A DNA stretch of 64,000 nucleotides, taken from NCBI RefSeq assembly GCF_007197995.1, contig NZ_VKKH01000010.1, positions 1 through 64,000 on the forward strand. Reading direction: 5' to 3'. Below the pieces are notes generated by a model. That model was not told the DNA's origin and did not search any database. It worked only from the letters and a program-made list of their open reading frames with translations. Shown one piece after another: positions 16,086-26,000 of this stretch (position 1 is the first letter of the stretch; each line of letters starts with the position of its first letter). Made by a program: the position numbers and the translations under genes. This DNA comes from Aliiglaciecola sp. M165 (GTDB lineage Bacteria; Pseudomonadota; Gammaproteobacteria; Enterobacterales; Alteromonadaceae).

Positions 16086-16850
16086 CTAGCCAAGCATTTG
16101 CCGTCTTGCTGACAATAATCCAGCAAGCCCAAAGCCGAACAGGGCGAATGTACCAGGCTCTGGAATATCTTGATTGGGATCCGGATCATTGACCTGTACC
16201 ACATCACCATCACGCACGGCCCAAACACCCAAACCAGAGGGGAGACCCAGTAATTGTGATTCGCCTGTTGGGGTGTCAGTAAAATTTCTCAAATTGAAAC
16301 CCCAAGCCGCATTGTTAATTGGGTTATTTGCAGGGTCCATCCAATAACTCAATCCAACGTTTGTAAAACTAAACAGCTCTCCCGTCTCACCGTCAAAGAA
16401 ACTACTACTGAAATCCCCTGGTCCAGATTGTGAACCCACACCAAAGCTGTTGAAAAATGAGGTATTGTTTAAGTTGTTGGCGAACATGTAGCCCATTTCA
16501 TTATTTGTACCGTCGTTATTGAAACCTCTGTCCGTTGAACCATCAAACGAGAATGCGACATTAAAGCTGACGCCATCTCCTGGAGAAATGGTTGGTAAAC
16601 GCCAGTCGTCGTATCCGCTAAATACCAGATTGTCTACCCAATTTGCAGCTGAATTATAGTTAACTAAACCGTCTGCATCGAAGCCGGAAGTTTGAATGTA
16701 ACCGGCATCTTGCATCCAGGTAATATTCAATACGTCATCATAAATGAGACCATTTCCGCGATTTATGAGCGCGCTGTGGCTAGCTGCACTGACAATCAAA
16801 GTTGACAGGAGAGACAGCCTCAGCACCTTACTAATCACCTTATTGTTCAT
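16086..16850 (-). CDS. PEP-CTERM sorting-domain protein (DUF1566-like)
   Basis: A 254-residue exported protein. Residues 1-27 are a signal peptide ending SAAS-HSA. The central part has GLIYDDVLNITWMQDAGY, YNSAANWVDNLV and GYDDWRLPT, which is the DUF1566/Lcl pattern seen in many secreted proteins. The C-terminus is IPEPGTFALFGFGLAGLLSARR: the Pro-Glu-Pro motif, a transmembrane segment and a basic end. This is the tag processed by exosortase in Gram-negative bacteria and often linked to exopolysaccharide or biofilm. No exosortase is in the window. AAGGA precedes the ATG. Confidence 0.88.
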   Translation of the reverse strand: MNNKVISKVLRLSLLSTLIVSAASHSALINRGNGLIYDDVLNITWMQDAGYIQTSGFDADGLVNYNSAANWVDNLVFSGYDDWRLPTISPGDGVSFNVAFSFDGSTDRGFNNDGTNNEMGYMFANNLNNTSFFNSFGVGSQSGPGDFSSSFFDGETGELFSFTNVGLSYWMDPANNPINNAAWGFNLRNFTDTPTGESQLLGLPSGLGVWAVRDGDVVQVNDPDPNQDIPEPGTFALFGFGLAGLLSARRQMLG

Positions 16851-17088
16851 CTTGTTTTTCCTTTTAATACATTAATTAAAAATTGCTACGTGATAGGTAG
16901 CTTTAGAATATGTGTTAAAAGATCAGAGATTCTCTCACTACAGAACAGCAAAAAGTTGCGAGGAGTGAGTAGCTATCGGATTTGGCGGGACGATTATGCT
17001 TGACGCGTTTGCCGCTGAGAATTTAGATTTATTGAGATACGCGCAGCCACTGTCGGCCGCGCAATGACCACCAACAGATCTAGGCTAG

Positions 17089-18105
17089 TTAAATTGGCAT
17101 CACCCTATTTCTGCCTAACCGTTTAGCTTCATACAATAGTTTGTCTGCGCGCTCGATTAATTCGCTTTGTTGTTCTTTAGATTTCAATTGCGCGACCCCT
17201 GCAGAGACTGTGATATCACCTAAGGATTGGCCAGAGCGGCGGTCCTTCACGGTGATTTTTTCAATGCTTCGGCGCATCACATCAGCCATATGTCTGGCGC
17301 GTTTTTCGTCAAAACCAGGCATCAATACCGCAAATTCTTCACCGCCATAGCGAAACACCTGAGCATTATCACGACAGCAAGACTGCAATTTCTTAGCAAC
17401 GGCTTTTAATACCAAGTCACCCATCTGATGCCCGTAATTGTCATTAATCTTCTTAAAATGGTCGATATCGATAAGTCCCAGGCTGACTTTTTCCAGGACC
17501 ATTTTGCTAGCTATCTCAGAATCAAAATAGCGCCGATTACACAATCCAGTCAACGCATCGTATAAGGCTTCTTGCTGACTAGCTTCTAGTTGCGCTTTTA
17601 ATCTGGCAATTTCCTTTTCAGCACTTGCTAATGCGCCATTAAAGCTCATGGTGCTTTGCCTAATGGTTTGTGCTTCTTTAACCATATTTCGCACCAACCC
17701 AAGAACTTCTTCGACTGACCAGCCCTCTTTCTCTACTTTACTTAAATCATCAATGCATACGTCCATGACTTTTTTGTAATCCTGGGTGTCAGATTTGGTG
17801 TCTTTGAGCGATTGAGACAGTTCAATCATCATCCCTTCAAGTGACTGGCGTAAGTCCCAAGCATTTACCTCTTCGGTATCGCTCACATAACTGCGATATA
17901 GATCTTTGGCGCGCAATTCCGATATGGGAAGCTCACTTTCAACTGCAGCATCTAATTCTTCGTTCAATTTGGGTGATTCATTACTGACATAGGTGTACCA
18001 GAGGGCGTAATTGGAAGGGACGGCCGAAATTTTGTGTTTCACTAACAAAGGTACGGTTTGTTTAAGCGTAACAAAGGATTGTTCGATTTCTTCTTTTGAC
18101 GACAT
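17089..18105 (-). CDS. Diguanylate cyclase (GGDEF domain)
   Basis: A 338-residue protein that should make cyclic di-GMP from two GTP. The C-terminal half is a GGDEF domain with DALTGLCNRRYFD, IDIDHFKKIND and the active-site motif GGEEF at residues 254-258. The upstream RxxD inhibitory site is replaced by RDNA, so product inhibition through the I-site is probably absent. The N-terminal 165 residues lack membrane segments and end in a coiled coil (about residues 160-180), so the enzyme should be cytoplasmic. This N-terminal region is common in marine gammaproteobacterial cyclases; its signal is unknown. Confidence 0.9.
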   Translation of the reverse strand: MSSKEEIEQSFVTLKQTVPLLVKHKISAVPSNYALWYTYVSNESPKLNEELDAAVESELPISELRAKDLYRSYVSDTEEVNAWDLRQSLEGMMIELSQSLKDTKSDTQDYKKVMDVCIDDLSKVEKEGWSVEEVLGLVRNMVKEAQTIRQSTMSFNGALASAEKEIARLKAQLEASQQEALYDALTGLCNRRYFDSEIASKMVLEKVSLGLIDIDHFKKINDNYGHQMGDLVLKAVAKKLQSCCRDNAQVFRYGGEEFAVLMPGFDEKRARHMADVMRRSIEKITVKDRRSGQSLGDITVSAGVAQLKSKEQQSELIERADKLLYEAKRLGRNRVMPI

Positions 18106-18324
18106 AACCTAGCCTTTTGGTGAATAAATAATTGTTCGTACTCGAAATGGTAAAGTCCATTAAATGCCATCTCACTGATCTGTGTCAATTCAACTCGTAT
18201 CGATTCTTACTAAATTGGCTATTTGCACTATCCTGAATGATAGGTCGTGATGGTTGTTGCTGCCAAATCATGTAACTACAACCCACTCGCTCTCGTTTAG
18301 GCACTAAAAAACGGAGAATAAAAC

Positions 18325-19869
18325 GTGTTCATTCCCAGTATCCTTTTAAAGCAGCTCTACACCCACGGTAGTTTAGTCAAAACCGATGATGGCGTGTCGT
18401 TTAAACTCAAAAATAGACTTAAAGACGCCAAATTGAATGAACTGTTGTGGATTAGTATTGATGGCAATAAAGTCGATCCTAAACAAATTTCATTTCAGGT
18501 GGGCGCAGACACTAGATTGTCGTTCGAACAAATGAATGAGCATGGTGAAGTCGATTTTCCCCTAAAAAGTGTAATTACTGTGATGATTGAATTTGATCAG
18601 TCATTACACAGTGAAAAGTACAAATTGGGGATCTCATTTAAAGCCTCTCCTTTTGGAACGCTTAAATTTGACGTCGAAGACGTGGTGACTGAAATCAAAC
18701 ATGATCCGAAAAAAATACCTCGCGACGAACACAATGATTATGGTCCAGATATCATTGAATCCAGACAGAAGTTTTTTGAAAACTTTGCCGGTGGCAAAGT
18801 TAACCATATTGCTAAATATTCTATTGACCCTTCAGAATTGGCTGGCAACGTCGAAAGCTTTGTTGGTGTCGCCCAGGTACCTATTGGATTGGCTGGGCCG
18901 GTATTGATCAATGGAGAGCACGCTAAAGGAGAGTTTATAGTTCCTTTAGCTACGACAGAAGGCACCTTGGTTGCGTCTTACACTCGGGGGATGAAGTTGT
19001 TGAACATGAGTGGCGGAATAACTTCCACTGTGGTTGACGATGCGATGCAGCGCGCCCCAGTATTTGTCTTCCAAAATGCCCGGGGAGCGCGTGATTTTGT
19101 TGGCTGGGTAAAAAATAATTTTGATACCATCAAGCATGAAGCCGAGGCCACTTCAAGTGTGGCGAATCTGACTTATATCGACCACATTTTGTCGAATAAA
19201 TTTGCGTTTTTGCGGTTTAATTACAAAACCGGCGATGCCGCAGGGCAGAATATGGTTGGTAGGGCGACCTTTGCCGCCTGCGGCTGGATCCTCGACCACT
19301 ACCCTGGGATCACTGATTTTTACTTGGAATCAAACTTTGCCACAGACAAAAAGGCCTCACAAATAAACATCATGCGTACCCGTGGCAAACGGGTTGTCGC
19401 TGAGGCCACGATAAAACGAGAACATTTATTAAAAGTGATGCGGGTTGAGCCCAAACAAATTGATTATCACGGTCGTGTTGCTGCAGTGGGTTCGTTTTTG
19501 TCAGGAGTGAATAATACCGGTCTACATTCGCCCAATGGCATAACAGCCATGTTTATTGCGACCGGTCAAGATGTGGCGAATGTGTCTGAATCCTCCGCTG
19601 GGATACTGTACTCTGAATTAACCGACGAGGGCGATTTATATCTTTCCTTGACGATACCTTCGCTAATCGTTGCAACCTATGGCGGTGGAACGGGTATTGG
19701 AACTCAAAAAGAGTGTCTACAATTGATGGATTGCTATGGGCGCGATCGCGTATACAAGCTTGCGGAGATAATTGGTGCGGTTGCTTTAGCAGGAGAGATA
19801 TCCCTAGCTTCAGCGATATCATCCTCTGACTGGGTATCGTCTCACGAAGCTTATGGTCGCAATCGCTAA
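18325..19869 (+). CDS. Hydroxymethylglutaryl-CoA reductase with N-terminal extension
   Basis: The C-terminal 350 residues are an HMG-CoA reductase, which interconverts HMG-CoA and mevalonate. The four catalytic residues are present: Glu212 (ATTEGTLVASYTRG), Lys342 (DKKASQIN), Asp416 (GQDVANVSESS) and His507 (SSHEAYGRNR). SPNGITAMFIATGQD and GGGTGIGTQ are further family motifs. The terminal His and TTEG context fit class I. Residues 1-145 form an extra domain without membrane helices and of unknown function. GTG 18325 is chosen because GGAG lies eight bases upstream. No other mevalonate-pathway gene is nearby. The gene is monocistronic with its own terminator. Confidence 0.88.
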   Translation: MFIPSILLKQLYTHGSLVKTDDGVSFKLKNRLKDAKLNELLWISIDGNKVDPKQISFQVGADTRLSFEQMNEHGEVDFPLKSVITVMIEFDQSLHSEKYKLGISFKASPFGTLKFDVEDVVTEIKHDPKKIPRDEHNDYGPDIIESRQKFFENFAGGKVNHIAKYSIDPSELAGNVESFVGVAQVPIGLAGPVLINGEHAKGEFIVPLATTEGTLVASYTRGMKLLNMSGGITSTVVDDAMQRAPVFVFQNARGARDFVGWVKNNFDTIKHEAEATSSVANLTYIDHILSNKFAFLRFNYKTGDAAGQNMVGRATFAACGWILDHYPGITDFYLESNFATDKKASQINIMRTRGKRVVAEATIKREHLLKVMRVEPKQIDYHGRVAAVGSFLSGVNNTGLHSPNGITAMFIATGQDVANVSESSAGILYSELTDEGDLYLSLTIPSLIVATYGGGTGIGTQKECLQLMDCYGRDRVYKLAEIIGAVALAGEISLASAISSSDWVSSHEAYGRNR

Positions 19870-19880
19870 TCTACAGACTT

Positions 19881-19915
19881 AAAAAAGCGCACACATCAAG
19901 GTGCGCGCTTTTTTT
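19881..19915. terminator. Bidirectional terminator between HMG-CoA reductase and nfeD
   Basis: AAAAAAGCGCAC, an eight-base loop, then GTGCGC followed by GC and seven T form a hairpin usable on both strands. It separates the convergent HMG-CoA reductase gene and the nfeD/SPFH operon. Confidence 0.85.
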
Positions 19916-20369
19916 ATTCTTCTGGTTCGACGTAGAATATTCCTACGGCGTTTTTAACCACCTTTACCATGGTGCCCGCAGGGATACATTTAGAGCTTTT
20001 TAATTTCCACTGAATACCTGAATAGTGGTATTCGATGTTAGACGCAGGATTAAGATCTTCATCCAACATAAACGTATGTCCGATTAGATCATTTTGCGCA
20101 GGTTGCTTATCGACTTTCGATTGCAGGTTTTTAAGCGGCTTCCACAATAGAGCAGCGTCCATTGCTGTGATAAGCCCAACCGCAAGTGCAGCACTCATCA
20201 AGGTTTCTGGGATCACGCCAACAAACATCAACACGCCCGCAAACACTGCCGCTAAGCCGACAAAAAACAGTATGAAGGTTGAAAACCCAAGGATAGCAAT
20301 TTCAACAGCCAACAAAACCAGTCCAATGACGATCAGACTCTGGGCAAGATTCTGTGTAAACCACTCCAT
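19914..20369 (-). CDS. NfeD family membrane protein
   Basis: A 151-residue partner protein of SPFH membrane proteins. Three hydrophobic segments fill residues 10-80 and the C-terminal 65 residues form an OB-fold domain (IGHTFMLDEDLNP, SGIQWKLKS). It corresponds to E. coli QmcA's neighbour YbbK/YbbJ in arrangement. Its ATG overlaps the TAA of the upstream SPFH gene (TAATG), which suggests translational coupling. The pair probably organises membrane microdomains; this is inferred from the family. Confidence 0.9.
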   Translation of the reverse strand: MEWFTQNLAQSLIVIGLVLLAVEIAILGFSTFILFFVGLAAVFAGVLMFVGVIPETLMSAALAVGLITAMDAALLWKPLKNLQSKVDKQPAQNDLIGHTFMLDEDLNPASNIEYHYSGIQWKLKSSKCIPAGTMVKVVKNAVGIFYVEPEE

Positions 20370-21310
20370 TATGCTTTGCCTTGATTCATCGAATTAATAA
20401 CAGTCATGGCTTGAGCAACGACAGAAGCGGTCTCTGTGTTGCCGTCGGGTAATAGGACTACCGATGACTCTTTGGCAATAGCCTGTTTGGCTTCGATGGC
20501 TTTTGTTGCCAAGTCGAGTTGTATTGCTTTTTGGCCTTCTTCAGTATTTGCTGCAACACCGACTTTGCGGATAGCTTCTGCTTGGGCTTCAGCTACCGCG
20601 ACTATGGCTTTAGCCTCACCTTCAGCGCGCAACACTTGTTCCGCTTTATCGGCCTCTGCCGCTAATACGACTGCAGCTTTGTCACCTTCTGCTCGGTTAA
20701 TGGCCGCTTGACGGTCACCTTCTGATTCGAGGATTTGAGCACGCTTAACACGTTCCGCCTTCATTTGTGCTTCCATCGCTTCCATTACCGATTGAGGCGG
20801 CACAATATCTTTAATTTCGTAACGAAGAACCTGAATACCCCATGGCCCTGCTGCATCATTGATGGATGACACAATATTTGTATTTAACATGTCTCGTTCT
20901 TCAAAGGTTTTATCCAGCTCCATCTTACCCAGTTCTGAACGCATTGTGGTTTGTGCAAGTTGGGTGACAGCGAACACATAATTGTCAACGCCGTAGGTCG
21001 CTTTGTAAGGGTCAAGAACTCTGAAATACAGCACCCCATCAACACTCAATGAAATGTTATCTTTGGTAATTGCGCTTTGCTCAGGTACGTCGACAGCTTG
21101 TTCTTTCAACGAACGATCTGCTGCGACCGTATCAATAAAAGGAACAATAAAATTCAAACCAGCTTCTTTTGTCGACTGAAACTTGCCAAAACGTTCAATC
21201 AAAAATGCACGGTTTTGCGGTACAAATTTCACCGAAGACTTTAAAAGAACAACGACAAAAACCAATATCGCAGTTTGTACTGTTAAAATGTAGTCAAACA
21301 CAAATTCCAT
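20369..21310 (-). CDS. SPFH/Band 7 membrane protein (QmcA-like)
   Basis: A 313-residue SPFH protein (stomatin/prohibitin/flotillin superfamily). One N-terminal membrane helix (residues 8-24) is followed by the Band 7 domain (FVPQNRAFLIERFGKF to about residue 185), then a long Ala/Glu-rich coiled coil with repeats such as AEGDKAAVVLAAEADKAEQ that drives oligomerisation. It matches E. coli QmcA in length and order of parts. GGAG lies ten bases before the ATG. It forms a two-gene operon with nfeD. Its role in membrane quality control or microdomain formation is known only from relatives. Confidence 0.93.
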   Translation of the reverse strand: MEFVFDYILTVQTAILVFVVVLLKSSVKFVPQNRAFLIERFGKFQSTKEAGLNFIVPFIDTVAADRSLKEQAVDVPEQSAITKDNISLSVDGVLYFRVLDPYKATYGVDNYVFAVTQLAQTTMRSELGKMELDKTFEERDMLNTNIVSSINDAAGPWGIQVLRYEIKDIVPPQSVMEAMEAQMKAERVKRAQILESEGDRQAAINRAEGDKAAVVLAAEADKAEQVLRAEGEAKAIVAVAEAQAEAIRKVGVAANTEEGQKAIQLDLATKAIEAKQAIAKESSVVLLPDGNTETASVVAQAMTVINSMNQGKA

Positions 21311-21540
21311 ATTATTAATTCTCCGAGTTGTTACAAAGCGTTGAATTCGTTCTAACGCATTTGATGCTATGAATACTTTGCGGATAAGTCCGCTGAGTTG
21401 ACCACTTTACCACATTATGCCTATCCTCATAGATCATTGCCTATCCAGCGACGAGCAGTAACCATTGCATTGCTCAAACCGACTACGACTGAAGGTGCGA
21501 GTGAGCTATGAAGTAGATTTTACTTCGCTTCATTGACAGA

Positions 21541-22869
21541 TTATTTTAAATCTAAGAGGTATCGCAATAAAAATACTAAGGCCATTAAGTAGGTGACTAT
21601 CGAGATCTGTTTATATTTACCCATTCCTAGGCTCACGCCAACATAGGTTATAAAGCCCAACGCTATGCCCTCGCTGATACTGAAAGTCAAAGGCATAGCA
21701 AGCAGGGCAACCGTAGCGGTTGCAACAGAAGGAAGATCATCAAAATCTAATTGGCGAAAAGATTCCATCATGAATATTCCTACCATGACCAGTGCCGGCG
21801 TTGTGGCCACAATAGGTATGATTTTCATCACCGGCGTTAAAAATAAAGCCAAAATAAAACACAGACCCACAACAACGGAAGTCATTCCGGTTCGCCCACC
21901 TGCAGAGACGCCAGACGCAGATTCCACATAGGACGTAACAGGTGACGTTCCCAATACGGCTCCCGCAACACTTGCTGTAGCATCGGCTGTCATTGCCTGT
22001 CCCATCTTGGGTAGTTCGTCGTTCTTATCTAGCAAATTAGCCTTTCGCGAAACACCAATTAACGTACCGATGGTGTCGAACATATTCACGAATAAAAGGG
22101 CGAAAATAAGATCCCAGGTTGTCGCAAAATGGGTTAATGGATACATGATATCCATAGCAAAAAAAGTCGTCGAGATACTTTCAGGTGCGCCGAGTATGGC
22201 TTCTGGTATGGGCGTAAGGCTGCCGTCTGCGACAGGAATAAAAATGCCAATGACTGTGAGTAGAATAACAGACAACAATATTGCGCCAGTAATATTGCGG
22301 GCCACCAATATGATAGTCACGACGATGCCAATCAAAGCTAATAAGGGTACTGGGCTTGATAGATCTCCCAAGGAGACTAATGTGGCAGGGTTATCGATTA
22401 TAACGCCGGCATTTTTTAGACCAATAAAAGCGATAAACAGGCCAATACCACATTGCACACCGATTTTAAGCGCGTGAGGTATAGATTGGGCGATCTTCTT
22501 TCTTATTCCCATGAGCGACAACAGCAAGAACAAAATGCCATTCCAGAACACAATGCCTAAGGCTGCATCCCAGGGAATTTCACGGGTTATACATATTGTA
22601 AAAGCAAAAAATGCATTCAATCCCATGCCAGGAGCCAAGGCGATTGGGTAGTTGGTCATAAACGCCATTAGCAGGGTGCCTACGCAAGCCGCTAGGGCAG
22701 TGACAGTGATGAGTCCTTCAATCGGCATTCCGCTGGCAGATAATATGCTGGGGTTGACCACCAAGATGTACGACATTGCTGCAAAGGTCGTTAACCCTGC
22801 GATGATTTCAGTTTTGGCTGTGGTTTTATGTTCTTGTAGACGAAACAGACGCTCTAAAAAGGCTGCCAT
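21541..22869 (-). CDS. NCS2 family purine permease (AzgA-like)
   Basis: A 442-residue transporter of the AzgA branch of the nucleobase/cation symporter-2 family; relatives take up adenine, guanine or hypoxanthine with protons. About thirteen hydrophobic segments are present. The motifs TEIIAGLTTFAAMSYILVVN, APGMGLNAFFAF and DTIGTLIGVSRKANL (with the substrate-coordinating acidic residue) and SASGVSAGGRTGMTSVVVG are characteristic of the subfamily. AAGGG precedes the ATG. It is a single gene. Confidence 0.93.
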   Translation of the reverse strand: MAAFLERLFRLQEHKTTAKTEIIAGLTTFAAMSYILVVNPSILSASGMPIEGLITVTALAACVGTLLMAFMTNYPIALAPGMGLNAFFAFTICITREIPWDAALGIVFWNGILFLLLSLMGIRKKIAQSIPHALKIGVQCGIGLFIAFIGLKNAGVIIDNPATLVSLGDLSSPVPLLALIGIVVTIILVARNITGAILLSVILLTVIGIFIPVADGSLTPIPEAILGAPESISTTFFAMDIMYPLTHFATTWDLIFALLFVNMFDTIGTLIGVSRKANLLDKNDELPKMGQAMTADATASVAGAVLGTSPVTSYVESASGVSAGGRTGMTSVVVGLCFILALFLTPVMKIIPIVATTPALVMVGIFMMESFRQLDFDDLPSVATATVALLAMPLTFSISEGIALGFITYVGVSLGMGKYKQISIVTYLMALVFLLRYLLDLK

Positions 22870-22953
22870 AAATCAATCCCTTTTGTTTTTTAAAGCATTA
22901 TGCAGTTCCAAGGGTTGAATTGACAGGGGCATTTATGGGAGCTGAAAGAAGTA

Positions 22954-23012
22954 ATACCAATCCGCATGATTTTTTGTTCACTGAGAGGGCAAACAAATAT
23001 GCGGGTTGGTAT
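22954..23012. repeat. Inverted repeat of the Alteromonadales TACCAAT type
   Basis: ATACCAATCCGCAT (22954-22967) and ATGCGGGTTGGTAT (22999-23012) pair over 14 positions with one T-G wobble and enclose 31 bases. Repeats with TAATACCAAT arms are scattered through intergenic regions of Alteromonas, Pseudoalteromonas and Shewanella genomes (from general knowledge). Only one copy was found in this window. Confidence 0.6.
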
Positions 23013-23014
23013 AA

Positions 23015-23051
23015 GACCTAAGATTCAATGTCAGGCATAGAATCTTAGGTC
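23015..23051 (-). terminator. Hairpin downstream of the propeller/amidohydrolase gene
   Basis: A perfect 12-bp stem, GACCTAAGATTC and GAATCTTAGGTC, with a 13-base loop begins 14 bases past the stop of the minus-strand gene. The following minus-strand bases are only moderately T-rich (TTAT), so it is a probable rather than certain terminator. Confidence 0.55.
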
Positions 23052-23064
23052 ATTGATCGTTAAA

Positions 23065-26000
23065 TTAGTGCACCCACTTATGGCGCTTGCCTTTTTCATG
23101 GATAGCGGCTTCAGTCTCTTTTGGCATAAAGCTTTGATTGTCCATTTCGAAGAAGAAGGGTTGGCGTTTTTTCTTGCTTCCCACTTCGTTCATTGTGGCC
23201 GCTTCAAATACTCGTCCATTGATTACGGTATAATCAACAAATTCACTTCGACGCAGGTCGCTCAATACATCTCCATCAATAACGACTAAATCAGCCACTT
23301 TACCGACTTCAATACTACCGATTTGTTTGTCCATGCCTAAGTGAACTGCGCCATCAATTGTGCCACCTCGTATTGCTTCCCAGGCAGTAAAACCACCCTG
23401 GTGCATGATCCACAACTCCCAATGGGCAGCTAGACCTTCACGCTGACCGTGTGCGCCGATGTGTACACCAACGCCATTGTCACGCAAGACTTTTGCATAT
23501 TTGGCCACATCTATATGGTTATATTGATTGTCAGGAGCGGCAGGTCGACGAATCGAGCGACGATCGACCAAGAAATGTGGGGTATAACGCATTAGGCGCT
23601 CGTTTTTCCACACTTCAGTGCGATCATACCAATACTCTTCACCCATCAACCCACCATATGACACAACAAAGGTCGGTGTGTAACCGAACTTAGTCGCCGA
23701 CCACAATTTAGTCAAATCGTTGTAACCGTTAGCAATAGGTAAAGAGTGCTCCAAGCCTGTATGCCCATCTACAAGCATCGACAGGTTTTGCTGGAATTTA
23801 CCGCCACCTTCAGGCACAACCATCAAGCCTAATTCCTTTGCAGCAGCAAGAACTTGTTGGCGTTGATCTCGACGAGGCTGATTGTAACTTTTTACAGAGA
23901 TCGCACCGACGTCCTTGAGTCTTTGCAAATGATATTTGGCATCATCAAAGCTCTTGATAATGGCTTTGTAGCCTATCGCTTCGGCACCATAAAGGATGGT
24001 TCCTGTTGAATAAATTCGAGGAGCGACAATTTTCCCCGCTTTTTGTAATTCTGCCGCTGAAAAAATCTCAGTGGTGTCATTTGATGGATCGTGAATTGTG
24101 GTCACACCAAATGCCAGGTTGGAGTACTGACTCCAGTTTTGTTGAGGGATGATTTCGCTTGTACCTTGTGATCCGTGGGCGTGAGTATCTATCAATCCTG
24201 GGATGACAGTCTTGCCTTTTGCGTCGATTACCATGGCATCGTCTGGCACACTAACTTCGTCAGCACTGCCAACGGCTTCAATGCGATTGTCCTTAATCAG
24301 CACAACACCATTTTCGATGACTTCCTGTTGGTTATTTGCATCACGCATGGTCACCACATTTCCGCCAACGATTGCTTTATAGCCATTGGGTTTGTAAGAA
24401 GCTTGCTTAAACGAAAGGTTGTAACCTTCGGCAACAGGCTCTGGTAACTCTTCTGGCGCACCATCCACAAAAGCAAAAGCATCTTTTAATTCACGTTCAA
24501 AATAGAATGGACCGTGATACCAACTAACCGCTTGGTTATCGGCATGCCATGTCAAATATTCTCCTGCACGACTGGACACCTGAGTGACCGGAATTGAGGT
24601 CGATTTAGGACCAATGCTTTGGCGTTTACCCATTTGTTTAAATGGTGCTACATACGCATTGTATTGGTGAACAAATGCAATCCATTTACCGTCATGAGAC
24701 AGGCGATATTCACTTATTTTATCTGCACCGTATAAATGTTCACGCTTATCTTCGCCATTTAGGTCAACACTGACCAACTGTGTTTCGGTAAAGGGAGTGC
24801 CACCAACTACAGTAGTGAAATATACGCGCTCGTTGTTGCCAGAAAAGTGTGGCGAAACTCCACGTTTGGCAACGCGAGTGTGTGTTTCATCGTCGAGATT
24901 CGTCACATATATACCCGGTTCAACCGACCATTTGGGCGATAAGAGATAACCACCAGTGATTTTACGATAGGTGACTAATTCACCATCAACAGAGAAGCTC
25001 GGCTCAACGTAATGACCAGGGTCTTTGCTAATTACTTTTCCTTTACCACCTCTGGCAGAGACTATTCTGATTGAACCTAAAGATTGGTCATTCCAAGTGG
25101 TGTAAACAATCTTTTTACCGTCGTTTGAATATCTCGGGTAATACTCATCATGGTCATTTTGTTTGGTTAATCGTTTCATTTTGCCGGTTTTTACGTTTTT
25201 CACATAAAGTTTGCCCAGTGCTTGAAACAGGATATTTTTACCATCTGGTGATTTTTGTGCCCAACGGATCATTTTGACGTCAAATTCATCCGGTGCGACA
25301 TCTACATCAAAGCGGACGGCGTCTGCATACTTGAGTTGAGTAGAAACGGATACAGGGATAGTATCGATTTTGCCATCTGCAACGCTTATTTTATGAAATT
25401 TTCCTCCGGTCCAAAAAACGATGTGTTTTGAATCTGGGGTCCAATCAAAATAAGCGAAATAACCTTCTGTACCAAAACCTTCTTGCATATCACGCTCGAG
25501 ATCCTGATAAAGTGCGTTTTCGCTGCCGTCGCGCAAATTTTTAACGAACAGTGCGGTTTTGTTCTTTATTCGGCGTACAAAAGCGAGGTGTTCACTATTG
25601 GGAGATGGTGTTGGAACTATCGCACCACCAGTGCCAGATACAAAACGTTCCTCTTCACCTGTTTCCATCTCATAACGAGTGATAGCAAAAACAGATTTTA
25701 ACGGATCACGGTTATAGCTAAATGTCGTGCCTGAAGTGATGTCTTGAGTGAAATAGACATATTTGCCATCAGGTGAGAAAGCAGGATCAGCAATGTTCTT
25801 TTGGTCGCGTTTACCATTGACTCGTGCTTTTAGCTTAATCCCGTCGCCACCGGATTTGTGGTACATCCACACTTCACCTGCCGGGATACTACGACTCGAC
25901 ATGATGCCCTTGGTCGCAATGATATATTCACCATCTGGACTCCATTTGGGCGAATGCATGATGTTGTTTTTTTCTTTAGAAACCTGTTTCAATTCGCTGC

